Positions 58,081-64,000 of a stretch of 64,000 bases of DNA are shown piece after piece. This stretch comes from a bacterium M00.F.Ca.ET.205.01.1.1. Its GTDB lineage: Bacteria > Pseudomonadota > Alphaproteobacteria > Rhizobiales > Rhizobiaceae. The position numbers and the translations under genes are program-made. The first letter of the stretch is position 1; each line of letters starts with the position of its first letter. The notes beneath the pieces were generated by a model. The model was not told the origin of the DNA. It ran no database searches and worked only from the letters and a program-made list of their open reading frames with translations. The stretch spans positions 448,031 through 512,030 of the forward strand of contig SRUQ01000004.1 of assembly GCA_004791255.1 (NCBI GenBank), written 5' to 3'.

Positions 58081-60396
58081 CTACTTCGGCAGCGCGTAAG
58101 CCATCACATAATCGCCCGGCTTGGTGCCGACCGAGCCGTGGCCGCCGGCGACAATGACCACGAACTGGCGACCGTCGGCGACCGTATAGGTCATCGGCGT
58201 CGATTGGCCGCCGGCTGGCAGCCGCGCCCGCCACAGCTGCTTGCCCGATGTCAGCTCATAGGCGCGCAGATAGTCGTCGACCGCGGCACCCAGAAAGGCG
58301 ACGCCGCCGGCGGTGATCATCGGGCCGCCAATGCCGGGCACCCCGACCTTCAGCGGCAGCGGCAACGGCGTCATGTCGTAGACGGTGCCGTTGCGGTGCT
58401 TGTAGGCAATGGTGCCGGTCCTGAGATCGACGCCGGCGACATAACCCCAGGGCGGCGCCTGGCAGGGAATGCCGAGCGGTGACAGGAACGGCCCCATCAC
58501 CACCGCATAGGGCGCACCCTCATTGCGGTTCAGCCCCTGTTCGCTGCCGCGGCCCTCGTCGGGCGGCGGCACCTCGTCACGCGGGACGAGCCGCGATTTG
58601 AAAGCCAGATAAGTCGGCATGCCGAACATCACCTGCCGTACCGGATCGACCGCGACTCCACCCCAGTTGAAGACGCCGAAATTGCCGGGATAGACTAGCG
58701 ATCCCTGAACCGAGGGCGGAGTATAGCGGCCCTCGTAGCGCAGCCCCTGGAATTCGATCCGGCAGGCGAGTTGGTCGAACATAGTGATGCCCCACATATC
58801 GGCCCCGGTCAACGGTTTCGGATTGAAGGAAAGGTCCGATACAGGCTGCGTCGGCGAGGTGTGGTCGCCTTCGACGGCGCCGCCCGGCGCCGGCACTTCC
58901 TTGATCGCGATGACCGGCTCCCCGGTGCGCCGGTCGAGCACATAGAGGTCGCCCTGCTTGGTCGGCCCGACCAGCGCCGGCACCACCGTGCCGTCGGCCT
59001 TGGTGATGTCGATCAAGCTCGGCTGCGCCGGCACGTCCATGTCCCAGAGGTCGTGGTGCACGGTCTGGCGCACCCATTTCAACTTCCCGGTGTTGAGATC
59101 GAGCGCGGTGATCGAGGAGGAGAATTTCTCGACATTGGCGCTGCGCCCGGCGCCGAGCTGGTCCGGTGTCTGGTTGCCGAGCGGCACGTAGAGCAGGCCG
59201 AGCTTCTCGTCGGCGCTCGGCGTCGACCACATGTTGGGCGAGTTGGCGGTGAAGGTCTGGCCCGCCGGCAGCGGCGTCGTCTGGTCGGGATTGCCGGAAT
59301 CCCAGTTCCAGACCAGCGCGCCGGAGGCTGCATCATAGGCGCGGATGACGCCGGACGGCTCCTGCGTCGAATAATTGTCGTTGACCGCGCCGCCGACGAT
59401 GATCCTGCCGCCCGCAATCAGCGGCGCCGAAGTCGAGTAATAGTAGCCCGACTTCGGATAAGGCATGCCGGTCAAAAGATTGAGCGTGCCGCCCTCGGCG
59501 AAGGCGGGGCAGACCTGGCCGTTGGCGGCGTCGAGCGCGATCAGCCGAGCGTCCGATGTCGGCAGGTAGACGCGTGCCGCGCAAGGCTGGCCGGCGGCCC
59601 CTCCGGCATCGGCATAATAGGACACGCCGCGGCAGGTCTGGTGCTGGCGGTCCTTGTCGAGCTTGATCTTGGGATCGTAGCGCCATTTCTCCTTGCCGGT
59701 CGCCGCATCGATGGCGATGGCGAAATTGTGCGGCGTGCAGATGTAGAGCGTGTCGCCGATCTTCAGCGGCGTCACCTGGTAGGTGGTCTCGTCGATGTCG
59801 TCCGGCCCCTTCACATCGCCGGTCCGGTAGGTCCAGGCCGGTTGCAGCCCGGCGACATTGTCCGGCGTGATCTGGTCGAGCGGCGAATAGCGCTGGCCGA
59901 ACTGCGTGCGCCCGTAATAGTGCCATTCGCCTGCAGGCACATCGTTGCCGAGATTGGCATTGGCGGCAATCTTGTCGGTGCCGAGCTGTCCGGCGATGTC
60001 TTTTGGATCCGCCGTCATCGAATAGCCGGCCACCGCCAGCGAGGCCAGCACGGCCAGGATAAGCGGCGCGCGTCCGTCAGGTCCGGCAAGGCCTCGCCGC
60101 GCCCATGGCGTCAGCAGCCACAGCGCCACCAGCACGATGATTCCGCCGCGCGGGCCGAGTTCCCACCAGTCGAAGCCGGTTTCCCAGACCGCCCAGGCCA
60201 GTGTGCAAAGCACGATTCCCGCATAGAGCCAAAGCGATGTGGAGCGGCGCCTAAAGAGCAGCCAGGCGGTGACCAGGAAGGCAAGACCGACGACGATGTA
60301 GTACCAGCTGCCGCCCAGCGAAGCCAACCAGACGCCGCCGGCGCCAAGCGCCAGACCGATGAGGAAGAGAACGAGGGAGGTGATGGTGACAGCCAA
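58081..60396 (-). CDS. Membrane-bound PQQ-dependent dehydrogenase (glucose/quinate/shikimate family)
   Basis: A 771-residue quinoprotein. Five membrane helices lie in the first 130 residues, then a propeller domain in the periplasm. The motif EWHYYGRTQFGQRYSPL matches the PQQ-enzyme signature 1, and Trp-rich docking motifs recur. It oxidises glucose to gluconate or quinate/shikimate and passes electrons to ubiquinone. The start is TTG at 60396, supported by AAGGAG about eight bases upstream. The PQQ synthesis genes are not in the window. Substrate choice between Gcd and QuiA cannot be made by eye. Confidence 0.93.
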   Translation of the reverse strand: MAVTITSLVLFLIGLALGAGGVWLASLGGSWYYIVVGLAFLVTAWLLFRRRSTSLWLYAGIVLCTLAWAVWETGFDWWELGPRGGIIVLVALWLLTPWARRGLAGPDGRAPLILAVLASLAVAGYSMTADPKDIAGQLGTDKIAANANLGNDVPAGEWHYYGRTQFGQRYSPLDQITPDNVAGLQPAWTYRTGDVKGPDDIDETTYQVTPLKIGDTLYICTPHNFAIAIDAATGKEKWRYDPKIKLDKDRQHQTCRGVSYYADAGGAAGQPCAARVYLPTSDARLIALDAANGQVCPAFAEGGTLNLLTGMPYPKSGYYYSTSAPLIAGGRIIVGGAVNDNYSTQEPSGVIRAYDAASGALVWNWDSGNPDQTTPLPAGQTFTANSPNMWSTPSADEKLGLLYVPLGNQTPDQLGAGRSANVEKFSSSITALDLNTGKLKWVRQTVHHDLWDMDVPAQPSLIDITKADGTVVPALVGPTKQGDLYVLDRRTGEPVIAIKEVPAPGGAVEGDHTSPTQPVSDLSFNPKPLTGADMWGITMFDQLACRIEFQGLRYEGRYTPPSVQGSLVYPGNFGVFNWGGVAVDPVRQVMFGMPTYLAFKSRLVPRDEVPPPDEGRGSEQGLNRNEGAPYAVVMGPFLSPLGIPCQAPPWGYVAGVDLRTGTIAYKHRNGTVYDMTPLPLPLKVGVPGIGGPMITAGGVAFLGAAVDDYLRAYELTSGKQLWRARLPAGGQSTPMTYTVADGRQFVVIVAGGHGSVGTKPGDYVMAYALPK

Positions 60397-60589
60397 GATG
60401 ATACTCCTTCGACTGTTGCGCGCCTCGGAGGGCGGCCATGGGCAACGGGATGCCCCTGCCCTATGGGCAGCTTTCTACCGACCGCTCCGCCTGTCAAGTT
60501 GGCTACACGCCAAGGTGGCAATCCATCTTGCCTGCATTCGAGTTTTCCAGCAGTCTGCGCTGCAGCATAACCGTGGAGCAGACCGAGCC

Positions 60590-61420
60590 ATGCCCTTCCT
60601 CTCTCCGCCATGGTTGCGCGTTGTCGGCGCGCTGTTCGGCTTGGTCATGCTCGCAGCCGGCAGTCCGGCCGCGTCGGCGCAGACGATCGAGGAGATCAAC
60701 AAGGCAAGCGGCTTTCACGAGATGCTGGCGGGTCTCGGCCCAAGCATAGTCACCGGCATCAAATCCGTGCCAGGGCCGGACAAGGTCAAGGAAGCCCTGT
60801 CCGCCGCCTGTGAAGGCGCTTTTGACCCGGACAAGATGGAGAAAGCCATCGAAACCAGGATGGCGGGCCAGATGCAGCCCGCCGATCTCGCTGATTTGGC
60901 CGCCTTCTTCGCTTCGCCCCTGGGCAAGCGGGTCACGGCCCTGGAGATCCAGGGATCCGATCCGCAAGCCAAGGAGCGCGGAAAGGTCGAAGGTCCCAGG
61001 ATCCTTGCGGAACTGCAGTCGGGAGATCCGGCACGGCTCGCGCTGTACCGGAGAATCATGGACGATCTCAGCGCCGTGGACATGGCTGAAATGATCGCAA
61101 TGAACATGGGCTATGCGATGGTTTCGGGAATGCTCGCGGCAGCCGGACAGCCTTTGTCGGATCAGCAGATAATGGCGCTTGTGCGCAAGCAGGCCGGCAA
61201 GCTTCGCGAGGATGCCGAAAAGGGGATCATGGAAGGAACCGCTTTCGCGTATCGCGACTTGTCGCTCGACGATCTCAGGCTTTACGCGGCATTTCTCGCA
61301 TCTCCTGCCGGCAGCCATTATTACGACCGGATGCAGACGGCGCTGGGCGAAGTCATGACCGATGAGGCGCGTTCGTTGGGGCAGCGATTTTTCGTCGCTC
61401 TCGGCTACCGCAAGGCTTGA
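60590..61420 (+). CDS. DUF2059 domain secreted protein
   Basis: A 276-residue protein with an N-terminal signal peptide (about 1-32, ending ASAQ). The DUF2059-type helical repeats are seen in AACEGAFDPDKMEKAIETRMAGQMQPADLADLAAFFASPLGKRV and, again, in ALVRKQAGKLREDAEKGIMEGTAFAYRDLSLDDLRLYAAFLASPAGSHYYD. It probably works in the periplasm; its function is unknown. The ORF begins upstream of the signal peptide, and the chosen ATG matches the secretion signal. It is divergent from the PQQ dehydrogenase. Confidence 0.82.
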   Translation: MPFLSPPWLRVVGALFGLVMLAAGSPAASAQTIEEINKASGFHEMLAGLGPSIVTGIKSVPGPDKVKEALSAACEGAFDPDKMEKAIETRMAGQMQPADLADLAAFFASPLGKRVTALEIQGSDPQAKERGKVEGPRILAELQSGDPARLALYRRIMDDLSAVDMAEMIAMNMGYAMVSGMLAAAGQPLSDQQIMALVRKQAGKLREDAEKGIMEGTAFAYRDLSLDDLRLYAAFLASPAGSHYYDRMQTALGEVMTDEARSLGQRFFVALGYRKA

Positions 61421-61477
61421 GCGGCCGCTTGGGCATCTCAAAGAAAGCTTTGATGAGCGTGACGAGCAGGAGAGTTC

Positions 61478-61765
61478 GTGGCCGGCGACCGAAATTTCAA
61501 TGACGACAGTGGCGTATCTGCCTGGCTTCGCTCTTTGGAGTGGGCAGCCGAACTCGTACACGCTAAGGACGCTAGGACAATTGCCGAGCTTGAGTCTCGC
61601 TTCGGCTTCGACCAAGCCGGCGCCGTAACGCATTTCGTTGAACAGACCGAATGGGGAATGGCCACCTTCCCAGAATTTCAAGGCGGTCACGGCACGTCGG
61701 CTGAAAGGTTGACGGCACTCCTTTCGAAGTGGGAGCTCTGGGAGAAAGGTGAGCCCGACAGATAG
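61478..61765 (+). CDS. Small hypothetical protein
   Basis: A 95-residue soluble protein with GTG start and AGGAGA about five bases upstream. The sequence, MAGDRNFNDDSGVSAWLRSLEW at the start, is Glu/Asp-rich with Trp residues (LEWAAEL, TEWGMATF, WELWEK). I do not recognise it. It could be an accessory or defence-like small protein, but there is nothing in the context to decide. Confidence 0.6.
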   Translation: MAGDRNFNDDSGVSAWLRSLEWAAELVHAKDARTIAELESRFGFDQAGAVTHFVEQTEWGMATFPEFQGGHGTSAERLTALLSKWELWEKGEPDR

Positions 61766-61860
61766 CTCGCATCTGACGGACATCGAAACGGCAGCACTTT
61801 ACCGGAACAAAACGTAGACAGTTCTGGTCTTTCCCCACCGAATCACTACATTCGGGGGAA

Positions 61861-64000
61861 ATGTCCGGCTTTTCCGAAGACATGCCTTTTTTCGACGAAC
61901 CCAATGCGCGGCCCCCGGCCCCGTCGGGCATTGCTGCGCGCGCCATGGCTGCCCGCAGCGGCCACAACAATGCGCCGGATTACCTCAAGGGTCTGAACCC
62001 CGAGCAGCGGCTGGCGGTGGAGACCACCGAGGGCCCGGTTCTGGTGCTGGCCGGCGCCGGCACCGGCAAGACGCGCGTGCTCACCACCCGCATTGCCCAC
62101 ATCCTTGCCACGGGAAAAGCTTTCCCCTCGCAGATCCTCGCCGTGACCTTCACCAACAAGGCCGCGCGCGAGATGAAACAGCGCATCGGTCATCTGGTCG
62201 GCGAAGCGGTCGAGGGCATGCCGTGGCTCGGCACCTTCCACTCGATCGGCGTCAAGCTGCTGCGCCGCCATGCCGAATTGGCAGGCCTGCGCTCCGATTT
62301 CACCATCCTCGACACCGACGATGTCGTCAGGCTGATCAAGCAGTTGATCCTGGCCGAGGGGCTCGACGACAAGCGCTGGCCGGCGAAGCAGTTCGCACAG
62401 ATGATCGACGGCTGGAAGAACAAGGGCCAGGGTCCGGCCGACATCGCCGAGGGCGACGCCCGCGCCTTCGCCAATGGCAAGGGCCGTGAGCTCTACAAAG
62501 CCTATCAGGAGCGGCTGAAGACGCTGAACGCCTGCGATTTCGGCGACCTGCTCTGCCACCCGATCCGCATCTTCCGCGCCAATCCGGACGTGCTGAAGGA
62601 CTACCACAAGCGCTTCAAATACATCCTCGTCGACGAATACCAGGACACCAACACCGCCCAGTACATGTGGCTGCGGCTCTTGGCGCAGCGGCCGGATGCG
62701 GGCCGAGCCTCAACCTCCACGGATCTGCGATCGGCCGAAGGCCGCAAGCCCGACCGGGCGTCTGAGCTGTTGCGAGGCCCGCGCGGAGGGCCCGCGCCGG
62801 CAGGCGCGGAACAGCCCGTGAGCGAAAACAGAGTCAACATCTGCTGCGTCGGCGATGACGACCAGTCGATCTATGGCTGGCGCGGCGCCGAGGTCGACAA
62901 CATTCTGCGCTTCGACAAGGATTTTCCCGGCGCCACCATCATCCGGCTGGAGCGCAACTACCGCTCGACCGCGCATATCCTCGGCGCCGCCTCCCACCTC
63001 ATCGCGAACAATGAGGGCCGCTTCGGCAAGACGCTGTTCACCGACCGCAACGACCCCGAAGACGGCAAGGTTAATGTCCACGCCGCCTGGGATTCCGAGG
63101 AGGAAGCCCGCGCCATCGGCGAGACCATCGAAGCCTATCAGCGCCCCGACAAACAAGGGACTCGGCACAATCTCAACGACATGGCGATCCTTGTCCGCGC
63201 CTCCTTCCAGATGCGCGCCTTCGAGGAGCGCTTCACCACGCTGGGCCTCAACTATCGTGTCATCGGCGGCCCGCGTTTCTACGAGCGCTTGGAAATCCGC
63301 GATGCGATGGCCTTCTTCCGCGTCGTCGCGCAAGGCGCCGACGACCTCGCCTTCGAGCGCATCGTCAATGTGCCCAAGCGCGGGCTCGGCGAAGCCACCA
63401 TCCGCCAGATCCACGACACGGCCCGCGCCCTGCGCATCCCGATGCTGGAGGCTGCCGGCAATCTCGCGGAAAGCGACGAGTTGAAGCCGAAACCGCGCGC
63501 CGCGTTGCGCGAGGTCGCGGCCAATTTCGAGCGCTGGCAGAAGGCGCTGGAAACCACGCCGCACACCGAACTCGCCGAGACCATTCTCGAAGAGAGCGGC
63601 TACACCGACATGTGGAAGAATGACCGCTCGGTCGAAGCGCCCGGCCGGCTGGAGAATCTGAAGGAACTGATCCGCTCGATGGAGCAGTACGAGTCGCTGC
63701 GCTCGTTCCTCGAACATGTCGCGCTGGTCATGGATGCCGAGCAGAATGCCGGACAGGACGCTGTCTCGATCATGACACTGCATTCTGCCAAAGGCCTCGA
63801 ATTCGAGACGGTTTTTCTCCCCGGCTGGGAGGAAGGCCTGTTCCCGCACCAGCGCGCGCTCGACGAAGGCGGCCGCTCCGGGCTGGAGGAAGAACGGCGG
63901 CTCGCCTATGTCGGTTTGACGCGGGCCAAGAAGAACCTGCATATCTGGTTCGTCTCCAACCGCCTCATCCATGGCCTCTGGCAGTCGACCATCCCGTCGC
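61861..64000 (+). CDS. uvrD: UvrD/PcrA-type DNA helicase II, 3' end outside window
   Basis: The first 713 residues of a UvrD-family SF1A helicase. Walker A AGAGTGKT (64-71), motif Ia VTFTNKAAREM, motif II VDEYQDTN (near 258), motif III DDQSIYGWRGAE (near 335), ERNYRS, and motif V MTLHSAKGLEF are visible. The protein acts in nucleotide-excision and mismatch repair. Between motif II (residue 278) and VNICCVGDDDQS (from 325) about 45 residues, very Arg/Gly/Ala/Pro-rich, differ in style from the rest and are encoded by a GC-rich palindrome (62767-62814), probably an in-frame insertion. Confidence 0.95.
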   Translation, partial: MSGFSEDMPFFDEPNARPPAPSGIAARAMAARSGHNNAPDYLKGLNPEQRLAVETTEGPVLVLAGAGTGKTRVLTTRIAHILATGKAFPSQILAVTFTNKAAREMKQRIGHLVGEAVEGMPWLGTFHSIGVKLLRRHAELAGLRSDFTILDTDDVVRLIKQLILAEGLDDKRWPAKQFAQMIDGWKNKGQGPADIAEGDARAFANGKGRELYKAYQERLKTLNACDFGDLLCHPIRIFRANPDVLKDYHKRFKYILVDEYQDTNTAQYMWLRLLAQRPDAGRASTSTDLRSAEGRKPDRASELLRGPRGGPAPAGAEQPVSENRVNICCVGDDDQSIYGWRGAEVDNILRFDKDFPGATIIRLERNYRSTAHILGAASHLIANNEGRFGKTLFTDRNDPEDGKVNVHAAWDSEEEARAIGETIEAYQRPDKQGTRHNLNDMAILVRASFQMRAFEERFTTLGLNYRVIGGPRFYERLEIRDAMAFFRVVAQGADDLAFERIVNVPKRGLGEATIRQIHDTARALRIPMLEAAGNLAESDELKPKPRAALREVAANFERWQKALETTPHTELAETILEESGYTDMWKNDRSVEAPGRLENLKELIRSMEQYESLRSFLEHVALVMDAEQNAGQDAVSIMTLHSAKGLEFETVFLPGWEEGLFPHQRALDEGGRSGLEEERRLAYVGLTRAKKNLHIWFVSNRLIHGLWQSTIPS
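62767..62814. repeat. In-frame GC-rich palindromic insertion in uvrD
   Basis: An imperfect 48-base inverted repeat (CTGTT...AACAG at its ends) with a perfect core hairpin CCGCGCC (62792-62798) / GGCGCGG (62803-62809), loop GGCA. It lies inside the stretch 62695-62829 that encodes about 45 non-conserved residues and keeps the frame open. The form resembles palindromic repeats that enter coding genes in other alphaproteobacteria; the family of this one is unknown. Confidence 0.6.

Overview
The window is a stretch of chromosome from an alphaproteobacterium of the Hyphomicrobiales, most likely Mesorhizobium or a close relative. The evidence is a circularly permuted two-piece tmRNA with the tag ANDNYAEARLAA, an alpha-type SspB, the order hflK-hflC-DUF2065-degP, a rhizobial-type interspersed palindromic repeat, high GC content, and several genes starting at GTG or TTG. 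There is no rRNA, tRNA, CRISPR array, insertion sequence or prophage. It reads as core chromosome with small metabolic and regulatory cassettes. The first gene (an SDR/NmrA protein) is cut at its 5' end and the last (uvrD) at its 3' end.

Layout. 0-13 kb: two SDR proteins, potassium transporter kup, pdxJ, a STAS-like protein facing a RecD-like helicase, a cobalt-type nitrile hydratase operon (alpha, beta, accessory protein), and an RND efflux operon behind a palindromic candidate operator. 13-16 kb: LysE exporter and the acetolactate synthase operon ilvB-ilvN, headed by a leader peptide rich in Leu/Ile/Val and an intrinsic terminator, that is, an attenuator whose leader mRNA looks nearly leaderless. 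16-22.5 kb: a flavin monooxygenase, an oxidative phosphonate operon (tmpA, tmpB and an uncharacterised 64-residue ORF) with a divergent LysR regulator, and a small Xre-cupin/hypothetical/GNAT operon with its own operator. 22.6-28 kb: HerA-like ATPase, diguanylate cyclase, miaA and serB (overlapping divergent starts), GNAT.

28-39 kb: degP, DUF2065, hflC, hflK, folA and DUF4424 on the minus strand, cobF, a molybdate block (modA-modB-modC and a short ModE-like regulator, with two ModE-type palindromes), thyA and a DUF2853 gene. 39-43 kb: ssrA, a Bcr/CflA efflux gene with a divergent TetR gene and a perfect palindrome between them, sspB, and two small genes. The tagging RNA and the adaptor that delivers tagged proteins to ClpXP therefore lie within 3 kb.

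43-64 kb: a CBS-domain ClC channel divergent from a MarR regulator across a perfect 15-bp palindrome; a two-gene cassette of a small alpha/beta-barrel protein and an ECF sigma factor with a SnoaL-like tail; a 1335-residue AsmA protein with an alanine/lysine/aspartate repeat tail; GST; an FAD-linked 2-hydroxyacid dehydrogenase operon; a hotdog thioesterase; an Lrp regulator divergent from an EamA exporter; a Tat-exported dienelactone hydrolase; a membrane PQQ dehydrogenase; DUF2059; and uvrD, which carries an extra in-frame GC-rich palindromic insert.

The points most worth following up are the third gene of the tmp operon, the leaderless-type ilv attenuator with its phased upstream repeats, the set of palindromic operators between divergent regulator/target pairs, the sigma-factor cassette, and the palindromic insertion inside uvrD. 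All functional assignments come from reading motifs; no database search was run.
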